Assembly (NCBI GenBank): GCA_011800155.1
Contig: CM022375.1
Location: 1,178,001-1,242,000, forward strand
Origin: Flammulina velutipes
Lineage: Eukaryota > Basidiomycota > Agaricomycetes > Agaricales > Physalacriaceae
DNA: 64,000 nt
Direction: 5' to 3'
The translations under genes and the position numbers were made by a program. Below are positions 30,447 through 42,697 of the stretch, in pieces (positions within the stretch are counted from its first letter, which is position 1; every line of letters starts with the position of its first letter). The notes below the pieces were generated by a model that was given only the letters and a program-made list of their open reading frames with translations, did not search any database and was not told where the DNA came from.

Positions 30447-32557
30447 ATGGAAAAAGCTGGCTCACTAACTCGTTCCGAACGTGATTCATACATTGTGAGT
30501 GCTACTTGTTGATATCTGTATCCATCTCAATCAAAATCACTTTAGCAACGGGCGCAGAATGGTGACCGCTTGGCCATGCAAAGCCTTTATCAGGCATACG
30601 TGAATGGAACCGCAGGGACTCTGAGTGACATTGTAGGGGCTACATCTCAGGCTCTTTCCGATTCAAGCCTTGCACGTGCCAAGGCCGACATACAGAGGCT
30701 AGCTCCTCCGGAATGGGCACGAGAGGATGTCGTTGTGACCGGTCGTCTTTCATGTGAGATGGTTCGACATGGAATGGAAGCCGAGTATCACGGTACGACC
30801 AGACCTCCTCCTCCCGCCATTCTTCGCGCCTGCGCTCGTGTGGGTGCATGGGCTACAATGTTCATCCAATCCACGCGTATACTGGAACTTGACGGTGGTC
30901 CTCTCGTCAACGAAGAACTTCTGGACACTATGGCCGGAGTTCTACATGCGATATTTATGTTTCCTCTCACAAAAGAAACCATGCAACATCCGTCTGGCCC
31001 TCTCTACGATGCTGTTATTCAGGTCTACGTTCGTCTGTTGCGCAGTAATTCGAACACGGATCAGGCCATGGCCTCTCGTTATGCCACAGTCATCATAGCT
31101 GCGTCTACTTCCGGTGGCACTAGTGAGATGATGCCTAGGGACTCACATACCAAAAGCCTATGGACAGCGCTGGAGCGACACGCACCTGATCTGGCAGGAA
31201 GACTTGTCGACCGCCTCACATTGCACGTTGGTGTTCCTGTCGGCGTTGGCACTCGAAACGTTAACCACAAATGTTCAAGTCTTCTACAACTCATCTCTTC
31301 CACTGTCGGAATGCCTCGCGTTCGCCAGGAACTCACAGCCCGGGGCACGCTTCCACTACTTTGCCGTCTTTTCCACAAGTCAGTTCGCGAAGAGATAGAC
31401 ATCACCATATCGGAAAACATGCACGACGATCTCATGTTCTTCATCAGCCAGCATCTCCAGGTGATCGACCATTTCCTCCAGGGCGGACATCCTTCTGCAG
31501 CAATGGCCTTTGGAGCGCGCATATTGCCAAATCTCCTTCGTACCCAGACATTATTGGACGACCCTCGTGGTGCAGGAAAGGTCTCCGCTATGACGTTGCG
31601 ACAGGCGGTCACTCAAGTTATGTATAGCTTGGAGGTGCAACTTTTCTACAGGTCCACTCTGCGACTGTTTCATAAATCTGAGCGATACGTCAAGAAGCTC
31701 CTCGCAGACGGTTCGCTATCCAAAGGTGCACTGTGGACTGGCTTTGGAAGGCTTCAATCGATGGCGGAAACGCGAACACGTGAAATGGCGATGTATAGAA
31801 AAGGGTGTGTTGCGTGTGCGAATCCATCTGTAAGTGACTGGCAAGCTCAACGATATCTGATGCTTATGGAAGAGACATGTAGTGTTCGTCGACCGCAAAG
31901 AGCACTGGGATCTGCATTAGGCGTTGTTCAGGGTGTCTCACAGCCGAATATTGCTCAGCGGAATGTCGTCGTGTACATTGGACGACCGGAGGCCATAGAA
32001 ATAGCTGTGCAAAAATTAGAAGCTTACGCGACTGTAAGTCTGTGTTCTATACCTTTAACGTCTTGATTTACATCTATGTAGCGGGATCGACACTCGTTCC
32101 GGGATGTACCCGAGACATGAACTTTGTTTACTTTCTCGTCGCGCAAGAGATGGAGAGGAAGCATTTAGCAATTCTGGAGAAGATGAGACAGGCAGCTGGG
32201 TTGAAGATGCTTCGCGAGTATCCCTCTGGGCCTATGCGAGGATCTCCACAAACCCATCCAGAAGATAGAATTTTCGCCGACACCGTTTTAGTCTTTGACT
32301 TCGCACCTCTACTTCCTACTCAAAGTCTGCATGCTCCAGAGATACCTTTCCATCTTTTTCCTATCTCGGAATTCCGCAATTTACTATCTAGGCGGAACTA
32401 CTGTGACTTTGATTTGGAGCGCTTCCAGGACAGTATTCGGACTCGGAAATCGAGGGGACCATTTGTTGCCATCGTATCATCTTCGAATCTTTTGGATCTA
32501 ACTAACCGGGAGTGTATAGCTAATCGGGTGTATTCGTTAGATTATATTCGAAAATGA
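30447..32557 (+). CDS. MYND zinc-finger protein, paralog 3
   Basis: Exons 30447-30494, 30546-31829, 31883-32033 and 32082-32557 give 652 residues, with intron phases identical to paralogs 1 and 2 and exon 3 the same length (151 nt) as in paralog 2. It is closest to paralog 2 throughout (CARVGAWATMFIQSTRILE, GHPSAA, ARILPNLLRTQ). The finger has C440, C445, C459, C462, C468, C472, H482 and C486 (CSGCLTAEYCSAECRRVHW). An additional Cys lies between the first and second ligand pairs. The C-terminal domain has GPFVAIVSSSNLLDLTNREC. The frame from 30570 starts with TTG; the true start lies in the upstream exon. Probably a protein-interaction module; partner unknown. Confidence 0.87.
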
Positions 32558-32881
32558 TTGGTTTGCGCGCCACAGTGCCAATTCTACCGCGAATATTGTA
32601 TTCTTCCGGATGACCCGCTCATGCTTTCCTCCACAAGCGACAAATCACCAGACTTCTATGTAGAGCTCTTGACGGAATCTTGTAAAGACTTAGACGAGGA
32701 TTCGATGGAAACAGCGGTGGTGGGCTGGTAGTACCACGTCGTAAATTGCGACTGGAGGCCTATCTCGATGATGGTGTATTCCAACTCGGTCTATCTGACG
32801 AACTTTTGGTTTATCAAGAAACTTTTACACTGCTGTAGAGCCATACAGTCAGAAATCCCGATGATATTACCGAAAACACTC
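32558..32881. other. intergenic, convergent 3' ends
   Basis: No gene seen between MYND paralog 3 (+) and the membrane protein gene (-). Confidence 0.4.
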
Positions 32882-33820
32882 TCAGAGCTGTATTATCTCT
32901 GTCTCAACAGCACTGCGACTACGAGAACCATTTGTTGGCGATTGCGCTCTGGGAGGGAAAAGTGGGAGCACACCGATGTCAGACGATGTGCGCGCTGCTG
33001 AGAATGCCGACGAGTGTGACGTGGCGGAAGGGGGAAGTCCGGGTCTAGGACTCGGGACCATAGTGACATAAAACCCGACATCCAAACGCAGGCTGCCAAT
33101 TCGGCCATTGTTGTCTCGTGCACCTCGTCTAGGCGGGTTCACATCCGGCGGATTCATATTGTCCCATTTTCGCTCAAGTTGCGCCACATTATTTCTTCGA
33201 TCGACTTGTGAACTAGAAGGTGGCGCTGGAAAGTGCCTTGAGCCTCTCGTGCTTTCTTCCAATTGTTTGTTAGTGTGCCTCCTCAGGATTTCTTTGTTTC
33301 CTTTCAAGATAGCACTTTCTATATCTTTCCGTTTCGACCCGCGACGCTCCTTGTGGTGGAAGTATAGAATAGCGAATGTCGATAGAAGCATGATTAATCC
33401 CCCACCGAGTGCAATTCCCACAATAGCTGGACTTTGAACTGTTAGTCAAGATACAAAGGACAATATTTTTCCTGACCCAGTGACCTTGAACAGCTCGCCA
33501 TCCAAGTCATTACTGCTGTCAAGAAGCCCTTTACGTTGATGAACTATGCGACCGCTGTACCCCACATCTATGAGGAAGTCTTTCTCTTTGCATCAGTTAG
33601 CGTTGCATGCGCCACTTGAAACTCACCGAATCGGAGAATATTCCTGTCATCGCTGGATGGCTTTCTAGTCCACGCCATGGGCAGGCTATGCTTCTTGACA
33701 CCATTGGGATCTGTCGAAACTTCGAGCAGCATTTTATCGGGTGGGAGCACTAGGTGAGGAGTTCCAAAAGGAATGTGAGCGAAGATTACCAAAAGGTCCA
33801 GTATAAAAGTCCTCAGCGGC
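32882..33820 (-). CDS. single-pass membrane protein, 5' end unresolved
   Basis: Minus-strand exons 33820-33790, 33749-33627, 33585-33477 and 33431-32882 join in frame. The ectodomain part includes LPPDKMLLEVSTDPNGVKKH and IDVGYSGRIVHQ. The single membrane helix is GIALGGGLIMLLSTFAILYF, followed by a basic stop-transfer stretch (HHKERRGSKRK). The roughly 155-residue cytoplasmic tail is Ser/Pro/Arg-rich and ends TEIIQL. This architecture (extracellular beta-type region, one TM, disordered tail) is frequent in Agaricomycetes. At least one more upstream exon exists: a DDAVIVDLHIFWG reading with a GT donor near 33882 fits, but the start codon was not fixed. No known function. Confidence 0.55.
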
Positions 33821-34318
33821 CTAATAACCCTTCGCCGGTGTATCCGTAGTGGCGTCACCAACGCCACCAACTGCGACGATACCCCCAGAATATATGAAGG
33901 TCCACAATCACTGCGTCATCAGAGACAGTGATAGCAATACCCGCATTGTTTCACTGGTCACCAGCGACTTGCTTCAGTTTTCCGTTCATACATGCACATA
34001 TCACTCGTAATGCATTATTTACACCAAGTTGATTGCCTCGTGTTTTCAAGTGGACGGGAATAGCCGAGATACTTAGAATACAGATGCCCCGTCAGCAATA
34101 CTCAGATACGCTACCAGGCTGGGCATCGTGGGTAGGGCGGAATGGAACTACAGTTCCATAATCAATTCTATCCGTAAAGTCAAGAGTAACGAAGTGGTGG
34201 ATACAGTATAGTTTGTGGCTAGAGATACAATAAGGGTGATTCGGACAAGGAGAGGTATCAAAGAAAGTAAGTATATCGCCAACGTAATATAGAGAAGATG
34301 GGATCACAGTGCAGAAGC
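33821..34318. other. 5' part of membrane-protein gene and intergenic spacer
   Basis: It probably holds the unresolved first exon(s) of the membrane protein gene (to about 33960) and the 3' flank of the STE3-like gene. No other gene seen. Confidence 0.35.
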
Positions 34319-35952
34319 TCATACAATGTCGTGAGGAGGTTTCAGAAGGTCGAGCGCTGGCGGAGGGGGAACAATCGAGTTGCGAATGGACGAGATCTCG
34401 ATGTCTAAATCGAGCTGCTCGCTTGGATGCGGCTGGGGTATCATGGTAGAATGCGATATTGAAGACGTCGAGGGTGGCTCGGGGAAGTCTTTCGAATCCT
34501 CTAGCGCTCCACCGACATCCGCGAATGACAACGTGTCGAAGGAAATATCGCCAGCGAATGACTTTTCCTTCATCATTTCGCTGCTTTGCGAGAGGGACAT
34601 GTCTGTGAAAGACTCGATGGAATCACGTTTCCTCGACACCTGTTTCTTAACGAAGACAGGAAGCGAGTTCGCGTTGCTGTTGCTGGAGCCATATTTGGAG
34701 GATCTGTGAGAGCTAGTCAGTATCTTCTTCATCGTGCGGGTTGGAAGAGGAATGCATACCCAATAGTGCTGGATCCAGAAAAGAAGGATGAAGAAACACC
34801 AATCTTTGTAACCACCGAAGACAAAGCAGACATGTAGTTCCGTCTCGACTCCTCTGCGAACCCAAACAGGCCGAAGAACAGCAAGGCAGAAATGACGTTG
34901 AACCATCTCTGTAACTCCAAGGCAACACCACTAGCGCCAGCGTTATGCCACAATGCAGCGGGGAACTGGTCGACTCGCATGAAGTCCTCGTGCACGTTGG
35001 CCCAGCTGATCCAAGGTTGGATGCCCACAGTGTTTAGCCAAAGAACGACAGAGGCGATAGGAACGACGCAGACCACGTCGGTTGCGGCCATAATCATCAA
35101 TCGGAAGTATCTGCTCGAGTTGAGATTGGAATGCGCGGAAAGCATTTCCTTGAACATGAGTCGGCGTCGGTTGAAGGCGAGCACGGTACGAACTATTTTG
35201 AGACGTCAGCGAGCATACGACGCAATGAAATTGAAGACGAACTTGAATAGAATCCAGAGATGATGCCAATGAGAAGAGGTGGCACGTTGAAAAGGACGAT
35301 GGAGACCCATGTAGCGTAGATTGACGGAGCGCAACCGTAGTCCTCGAAAATCTGGAATCGATTGCCCTGGCAAACAATGCCTATAAAGAAGCAATTAATG
35401 GACATGCATTGGAACTAGTGTGATGATAGACGCACTAATGATCATGTGCAAGAGCGGCACACCAAAGCAAAGGGATAGGTCGGTGATTATTGCACGTCGT
35501 CGCTCCTTTCTCGAGGAAATGACACTATCCGAGGTGGCGATGAAGAATAGCCGGCGATTGATAGTAAGTGAGCAGATGGCTATCGCTACGTTCTCCGCTA
35601 CAAGGATCCGGGATGCTGAACTCATGTAAGCCTATAGGTTTTCGTCGCAGCTAATCGGAGAGCGTACATATATCACACCACACGGGCGACCAGTTTATGG
35701 CGTTATGGTTCCAGACGATGGAGTTCACAAAGGCGTTGAAGCAGCCTAATCCGACCCAGAACATGTACGAGCAAGTCCCGACATTCCAAGCTTCCGAGTC
35801 CAATGATCAGTTCGCGAAACTAATGATCGCCCAAATATCGACATACCTTGCAGATGCCACGGTAGGGGGATCACACACAGTATGAAACCAACAAATGCGA
35901 ATGCCGTGAACACTTCATTCGGCGGATAGTTGTCTCCAGGAGCGCCGGCCAT
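34319..35952 (-). CDS. STE3-like mating pheromone receptor (seven-transmembrane GPCR)
   Basis: Six exons (35952-35847, 35790-35668, 35615-35436, 35380-35243, 35192-34760, 34703-34319) give 454 residues with all junctions in frame. Family motifs are clear: FVGFILCVIPLPWHLQAWN in TM1, GCFNAFVNSIVWN, then PVWCDISSRILVAENVAIA, CSLTINRRLFFIA, RRAIITDLSLCFGVPLLHMI, GNRFQIFEDYGC, LAFNRRRLMFKEMLS, LNSSRYFRLM, and FFGLFGFAEESRRNY after TM7. A Ser-rich cytoplasmic tail of about 140 residues follows. STE3 receptors bind farnesylated peptide pheromones and signal through a heterotrimeric G protein. In Agaricomycetes they define the B mating-type locus, but non-mating STE3-like copies are common. No pheromone precursor with a CaaX end was recognised nearby, so mating specificity is uncertain. 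Confidence 0.92.
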
Positions 35953-36910
35953 TGCAGTGGGGAGGACGAGGGAGGGGGGACGAGGGTGATGAAGGAAGGA
36001 CTAAAGCCTTCGTAGCCTTCGAATATCCCTCTTTAATAGAAGGTCCCCTATGCCCTGTCTCTTGTACGCAAAGCGGCGCATCCCTTGTCCTATCTATGAA
36101 GGCGTCGTTCCCAAAACGGACATCACCTTCAGATCACCAAATACAGGCAACCCCAATCTGGACGTAACCTTGTGTGTCTCCGGTCAGACGGACAAAGCGC
36201 CATGGTCCTTATTCCCCAGTTGTGAGCGGGCTGGTCATTTCCCGCATACGTGCTCCTCGGTGCTGAGAGACCCACGGGGACTAACGTTCATCCGCACGGT
36301 ACCACAGTTTCCAAATATCTCCAAGTAGAACAGCGGGAGAGAAAAGACAATACGTGCTATGTTAGATGAATATAAGTATCGTTCTCAATGGGGGAGACTA
36401 GGAGGACTCAGGAGAGCACGCGATGACCGTCGAGAGGAAAATACTTAATGTTTGGGTTCCCTTGTCAAATTGATCGGAAGTATTGATGATGCCTGATCGA
36501 TGACTCAGCGTGGCGCTTCGTGTCCTGTAAAGTGAAATCTTAATCTTCGGCAATATCCTTTTCATCAAAGCGTTCGGGTATTTAGTCTTAATCGTATATA
36601 CCTTCTTTCAACTGAAAGAGGAGAGGATGCTGCAGCACAGTCTGACAACAAAAAGAGCCGGCACTTATGTGGCGCAACTTAGAAGTGATATACTGTTCAA
36701 ACGGTTGCTGACCGTAATGCTCTACTACGAGGTAATGTCAGTTATATCACAGAAATACTGATTCATTGATTGCATTCCAAAAAATTATAACATTCGACGT
36801 GGATTCGCTTCGAACAATCAAAGAGTACAATGGCCTTTGTAAAAACACGTGGCGCAAAGTATATAAGCAAGAGCAACTTGCTGCACGCGTCAGTCGCTCA
36901 TATTACTACC
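35953..36910. other. intergenic with purine-rich stretch and GTGGCGCA motifs
   Basis: Divergent region between the STE3-like gene and the next gene. It has a GGAGGGGGGACGAGG stretch just upstream of the receptor and GTGGCGCA at 36669 and 36848. No gene recognised. Confidence 0.4.
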
Positions 36911-37825
36911 ATGTCCTCTATACCCTCCGAGCTACGGGCTCCTATGTTTACCAGCAATTCGAGCCGTGACGCGGCGCACATTCTTGCAACGATCGCACCT
37001 GGTCCTTCGACGGATGGGAAGAAACACACTCAACTGTCAGAGATGCCTCAAAAGAAACTCAAGGTATATCATCTACTCATCTTTTCCAAATGTGGAACTA
37101 ATGTTGTGGCTAGATGGACCAAGCTCAAGCCGGGTCTGCAAATAAAGAGTCCGTGTATGTCATTCAATCGGTATTGTTATTTCGGAGAGTATTGACGGTG
37201 TTATGATAGATCACCACTCCAATTAACCGACGAACAGTTCATCGAGGAGCGGACAAAGGTCATCCGGGCCGCTAGATGTCGCCTTCAGACCAAGCAGATT
37301 CATACGGTGCTCCCACCATTTCTTCAACCCTACGCCGGTTCCATATCCGTCGAAGCTCCGTCTGATCAGACTAGGATCTTTCGCCAAAATGGGGCAGAGG
37401 ATGGCGCTTTCGCTCTCGATGGAATAAAGATAGCTTTCAGGATCGTGCCCTCCCGTAGCGAAAACCACAAGATTCTGAGGATCTCTGCGGACATGTGGCA
37501 CGTGAGGAATACCGCAAGCGGGTGCTGGCAGGCAGAAATGACGGTAGAGTATCGAGGTTCGCGCAGGACGCAGCGTGGGGAGGCAGCTGCCAAGTTATAT
37601 GAGAGCGAGGATCGGAGGCGTGATGTATACACCCACTCAACTGAAGGGATGAAGGACGTTATGATGGCTGTCATTGAGGATATGGGACACGAAGGCATGG
37701 TCGACAACGACCAGTGGGTTGAGCTTCTCTATAAGCTCTCTGGATACATGGGAAAGAAAGTCCTCCAGGAAGAAGTGAAGGGAGTCAGGTTGTTCGACAT
37801 CATTCGGGACGGTTTATGCCTTTGA
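36911..37825 (+). CDS. hypothetical protein, 269 residues
   Basis: Exons 36911-37063, 37114-37154 and 37210-37825 join in frame (introns 50 and 55 nt). The protein starts MSSIPSELRAPMFTSNSS. It continues with LQLTDEQFIEERTKVIRAAR and LPPFLQPYAGSISVEAPS, a mixed alpha/beta middle (DGIKIAFRIVPSRSENHKIL, CWQAEMTVEYRG) and a helical C-terminus ending RLFDIIRDGLCL. There is no signal peptide and no TM segment. The frame from 37307 begins with GTG, so the upstream exons are needed for a start. I do not recognise the family. The regular codon pattern and clean splicing support a real gene. Confidence 0.65.
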
Positions 37826-37964
37826 ATCCAGTCTTAGGAGAATCGACCTCTCGCTTTGTAATTTAGTTATGTACCCACAGGCGCCTCCGAATTAAATATC
37901 CTTGTATCTCTCCAGAAGGGCCAGAAGGCGCCGTGCAGGATATTTCGACGCTACAGTAATCACT

Positions 37965-38600
37965 GAGAAAGTATGAGATCGAGGAGCAGAAAGTCTGCTG
38001 GGTCGTGCAGCGCCAGCTTCAGACAAGTGATCTGCGCCACAGGTTTCGGTGCGTTACGATCCCGTGTGTCCCACGGTGCCCAGTCGTTGCCTTATTTCGT
38101 CCTGTATCCAAGCTGCACCGGAATATCACTAATATTCGATGTCGAAATAGATGAATCGAAGAGTGGTAAGGATAAGGTACAGCGCTGAGTGCGGAGGAGG
38201 TCGGAGAGGTGTTTTATAACGATATAGCAGAGGAACAATGTCGTAAAGCGATTCAGCGTGTGTAGGGAGGAGAGCAAGCTATCCAAGTTCCATCCGAAGG
38301 GTGATGTGGAAATCAAATCGAGACTAACTGTACTAGAGACCAACCCAAACAACTGAGCGAGTGCGATGATCGAGGGTGGTTCGATGGAGATTGACAGTCT
38401 CCTAATGGCTAAGGCGACTCCAGGAGCTCATTCAATGATGGTGATGAAAGCTGCCAACTCGGATTCTGAGCGTATCCTGGAGTGGTTGAAGCGGTGTTCA
38501 CGAATGATAGGGACGACGGCCAGACATGCGAGACCAAAGTTAGATAGTGTTTTTTTCCATATCTTCTGGGCGCTTCTGCGAGGAAGGAGGCATTGATTTT
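37965..38600 (-). pseudogene. broken F-box/LRR paralog
   Basis: The minus-strand translation matches the intact neighbour at 38742-39999 in pieces. VPIIREHRFNHSRI resembles IPLIREYRFRALRI. APWDT, PKPVAQITCLKLALHDPADF and LLLDLIL resemble APWNT, EPVAHISYLRLELYGSSDL and LLYDIIS. The frame is interrupted by stops (for example a TAA just before GNDWAPWDT) and the start region is not intact. A decayed tandem duplicate is the simplest reading. Confidence 0.6.
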
Positions 38601-38741
38601 GCGCGGAATAGACATCGACGACATGGTGAGAAGAGACGAAGATGCAAATTGCGGTCCGGTACGGTCCGATATGGTGGCAAAGAAAGGAGTAGCTGCGATG
38701 CACGACAACACTTTTCCAGTACCTCGCATTCCCGAACCATG

Positions 38742-39999
38742 TTATGTGCGGCGCATCAGACGCCCCATGCGCTCCGTCTTCTCCCGATTCCACACTTCCT
38801 CGTAAATTCCTCCTGATAACTCACCCGTCTCAAACCTCCTTACACATCTCGGAAAATTTATCTTCGCCAGACCCTCGCACCGTTCACGATAAAAATCCAC
38901 CTCCACATTCAACCTGTTCAAGCATTCCATACCTGCGAGCACCTCATCCAACCGTTCTATGTCGTCGGGAATCCCCAGGTCGACCGAATGAAGCCGTACA
39001 GTGACGGACTTCAAGTTCTCGCTGTCCGGCAGGGAGGAAAGCGCGTAGCAGAAGGAGTCCACCGAAGATGTGAAACCCACACCAAACTTGAAGTGTTCAA
39101 CTGTGGCGGGTAACATGAGCTTTGCCGCTAATCCAGCGATTGAGCGAATAATACAACGCAAGTGGATGGTCTGACCTACAGTTTTCATCCACACCACTTT
39201 CTAAATCCAGTGTTCGCAACGATGTCTTGTATCTCCCCAAGAGAGTAGACAGACGCAGGGAGCGATGCGACTTGACGCCAGAATCGATCAATACGATCTC
39301 CTGTAGGTTGGGAAACGGTGTCTTCTGGCTCGATATTATGTCGTAGAGTAGTAAATCCGATGATCCGTATAACTCGAGCCTCAAGTAAGAGATATGCGCC
39401 ACCGGTTCCGCCTCGTATGCATACGCGGCTGTGTTCCACGGTGCGCACACCTCATAATTCAACTCCAGAGGCATCTCGGCGTTGGGAAAGGTGGTTGAAG
39501 CGATACGATTTAACTCCTCAATATTCAAAACGCTGAGATTCAGGCTGGTGAGATGAGGTAAAGAGTGAAGAATGTGGAGAAGATCGGACACGGTACTCGC
39601 TGTGAGGTTGATGAGCCAGATTGTTGTGAGTGATTGGCATAATGTTAAGATTGGAAGCAGCTCCAGATCCGAGCCCGTATTAAAGGCAATAAGTTCCAGA
39701 TTTTCCAGGTTGACTGTAGTAGAGATTATGCGGATGACATGACCGATTTCGATGAACTGAGATGAGATTGTCAATACGCGAATTGCGCTGGCTACCTCTG
39801 GAGAGCCAGCTATAAGCGCGAGGAGAGATTTGGACCGGTCGGGGATTACGATTCGGAGTGCACGAAAGCGGTATTCGCGAATGAGAGGGATGGCGTCTGG
39901 CCACACAAGGCTCAGAGCGGATAGCCCATCATTGTGATTCTCAGAATTCCAGATTTCTGCGATAATGAGAGCCTTAACTTCCGGAGGAATCAAAGTCAT
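38742..39999 (-). CDS. F-box/LRR-like protein
   Basis: Exon 1 39999-39180 and exon 2 39127-38742 (intron 52 nt) give 401 residues. The open frame extends to a TTG at 40032, but the first ATG at 39999 (MTLIPPEVKALIIAEIWN) is the better start. The start motif resembles the degenerate F-box of Agaricomycete proteins of this size, followed by LSLVWPDAIPLIREYRFRAL. Leucine-rich segments follow (VNLENLELIAF, LPHLTSLNLSVLNIEEL, FPNLQEIVLIDS, LRTLDLE). The C-terminus is SGGIYEEVWNREKTERMGRL. It probably acts as a substrate adaptor of SCF ubiquitin ligases. A broken tandem copy lies directly downstream. Confidence 0.75.
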
Positions 40000-40137
40000 C
40001 GTGGACGGCGATAAGAAGGAATTCCATGTCAATCAGATCATGCAGGGTCAAAATATCAAGTACAAATCGGGAGGGAGGTCCAGTACTATACATATATGGT
40101 CAAGAGAGGGGTACATTACCATTCATTCTACTTCGAT

Positions 40138-41815
40138 TCAATCTCGTTCCGCCCATTGAGGCAACCAGTCTTCCCAATCCTCCCAGGCATCGTTTCCGTC
40201 AACTTTCTCTCCCTTAGCGCCACGAGGGTCTAGAATCGCATCTACGACGTGTACGGCGCCATTCAGTGTAGGGATGTCAGCGACCGCAACGATCTTCCCA
40301 TTAGCGTAGACCTTAGTCTCCGTACGATGAGGGCGGTGGGGACCAGGGAACGGAAGCGAGACGTTATATTTGATGATGTTCACCTCGAGCGTGTGGTTCG
40401 TCAAGAGAGTCGGGAGGGTGAAGTTTGCAGTAGATATGACATCAACGACATCCGATGTGGTGACTGCCGATGTGGAGTTATATACCCAATCTGACGGCAA
40501 GTGACAGTCAGTGATGTGCACAGTAGCCAACAATCATGAAACGTACCACTGAGCAGAGCAATGTCGGGAACAACATGAAATTGGAGCAATTTCTTCAATG
40601 CTCTCTCTCCGAAAGGCGAGAAGAGGAAAAATTGAAGCCGTTTCGGGAGGGCTTCGAATGCGCCATTCGCAGGAAGGAAAGCTGTGACGACACCAGCACC
40701 TTCAACGCTTATCTTGTCGTCCGAATTTTTGCGCGCGTGGAACAAAAGATCAAGTCCCGTCGTCAATCCTGAGCGCTGAGCAGCAGATGTCTGACGATAG
40801 ACGTCAAGATGATACATCGAGGAGCGACAACAAACTCACAAAGTAAGAGAATCGAGATGGGAGAAGATATGCAGCGCGGAAAGACGTCAAGGGTGGCAAA
40901 AGAGGATGATTGACGACATGAATAAGACCTAGGAAACGCTATATCTGCATCATATAATGCAATGGAGGTAGGGTATGACGCACCATTTTTCGCCCGGACG
41001 TTCGGAGCTACTACTTTGCTATAGAAATTGAGGGATATTCTGGGTGGGATGAGAGACGTCTGGACTCGGATACGCTGCGGTTGGTCGCCGAGAGTCCATG
41101 GGAACTTGAGTTTCGTGGTCAGCGTCGAGACCTCCGCGAGGCTAGTGACGTCGGTCTCTTCTGGCAGAATGTGATATTCCAGAATGGACGTGATGATGGC
41201 CTTGATGATCTTGTGGCGTCGCTTCTTGTCATCGTCCTCGTCGTGTTTTCCATCGCCCTCCAATGCGTCTAGGTCGCTCAAGGCAGAGGCGAGATGATAG
41301 GACTCGTCACCATAAGCGTTGTCTTCAGACTCGTATTTTCCGCGGTGCTCAAGCGCCCAGTCCGGTGTGGCAAAAAAAGTGAGTCTGAGGATGACGATCA
41401 GGAAAATTAGTCCGCGTATAGTCTACAAATACGCACTTGGCAGAAGAATCGTTCAAAGCATTCACCACACTTTTGTTGGCAAAGTTGACCGCCTTGAATA
41501 CCTTGGAGAATCTGGAAGCGCGCATGTTAACACAGGCCTCATACGTGAAGGGGAAACGCACTCGGGATTGTCGTTGAGTACTTGCCAGACAGTTTTGTTC
41601 TCGTTTTCGTTGGGAGCACCATATGGGCGGTATTCCTGTTGGATCCCATAGTCGGCATTGCTAGAGATCCAGTCTACGAGGTGTTTGATCTTCCCGGCCC
41701 CCACGTCGAGTGTCTGTTGAGTGGGAAACCAACCCATATGCCAGTCAGGCGGCTGAGGGAGAGCATTGACGGCCAAGAGGCAGAAGTGAAGGCCAACTGC
41801 GAGTTTGGGCAACAT
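40138..41815 (-). CDS. secreted protein with two fasciclin (FAS1) domains
   Basis: Six exons on the minus strand. ATG 41815 gives a signal peptide (MLPKLAVGLHFCLLAVNALP). FAS1 domain 1 includes VVNALNDSSAKLTFFATPDW, ILEYHILPEE and GLIHVVNHPLLPP. Domain 2 includes ISVEGAGVVTAFLPANGAFE, LKKLLQFHVVPDIALLS, then TLLTNHTLEVNI and NGAVHVVDAILDPRG. The acidic linker in domain 1 (EGDGKHDEDDDKKRRHK) is unusual. Both domains show the H-x(n)-P/L...G.IHVVD/N...L.P pattern of FAS1. Such proteins are cell-surface or wall adhesion proteins. The protein ends DWLPQWAERD without an evident GPI signal, so it is probably secreted or wall-associated. The splice chain was followed through five introns. Confidence 0.85.
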
Positions 41816-42697
41816 GTCGTGGTAGAGGCGAAGCAAAGAGACGAAGCGAGGTAGATATACATCGCCGAGTTTCACCTTACTCAATGGTGAGCCAAGTAAT
41901 GACGCGATGCACAGTCAACCGCGATGAGACGCGCGTTCGAGACTCCAAAATGCCGAACCCTAACCCAACTTGAGTAAGGCCGCCACATCATGCAAAGGAC
42001 TTGGTGTAACAGTATCTAGGATGCTATGAGCAAACACGAAGAACGAGTACAGGACTAGTAGAGTCATGGAGAAAATCGAAAACTTGTTACGAATCACCAT
42101 CACGGTTCGCATGGACCTCGGGCCGATGCGCCGGAAAGCTTGTAGATTGCGCCACACCATGAATCCCTGGAAGTGCATGTTGGGATATAGAGAAAAAATA
42201 GGAATAACAAAGGGACCTTTGGTGAATGTTTTACGGAAAACTATTCCGTAGGCACCTAACCGAAAACTCAGTATCTACGGATACGTGCAACTACATATTC
42301 TTGGTGTCATTGTGCAAATGAACAGACTTCCGAATGGTTCCCGCGAGAGGCTGGGAAACTGCAATGGCTCTACTTATACAATGTGATATGGTAATAATGA
42401 TATTCTGCTATAATAATAATGTTCTAAGAGTCGAACGAAAGATACAGACCTGCCATACTCCCGCCCATAAAGAAAGGTCCTCAACCCCAACACTACCTCA
42501 GATGGTCAGTACCAGGATGAAATGCCACCTATCATCAAATACTCACACAGAAAATCCTCCGCCAAAAACCGTGTTTTTTCTTTTTTTCTCTGGGTGGGGT
42601 TTACTAGTTGCGGGAGAGGGGAAGGAAGGTACGCACGGCGGAACTGTAGCTGTTGTATGGCATTCCATTGGACCCCTGGGTAGCGTCTGAGCGTTGT
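41816..42697 (-). other. intergenic with a 72-codon membrane-like frame (41960-42178)
   Basis: The minus-strand frame 42178-41960 starts with ATG and has a hydrophobic stretch FSIFSMTLLVLYSFFVFAHS. It may be a small membrane protein or an isolated exon. No family recognised and no confident splice partners. A TGCGCCAC motif falls inside it (42148). Confidence 0.3.
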
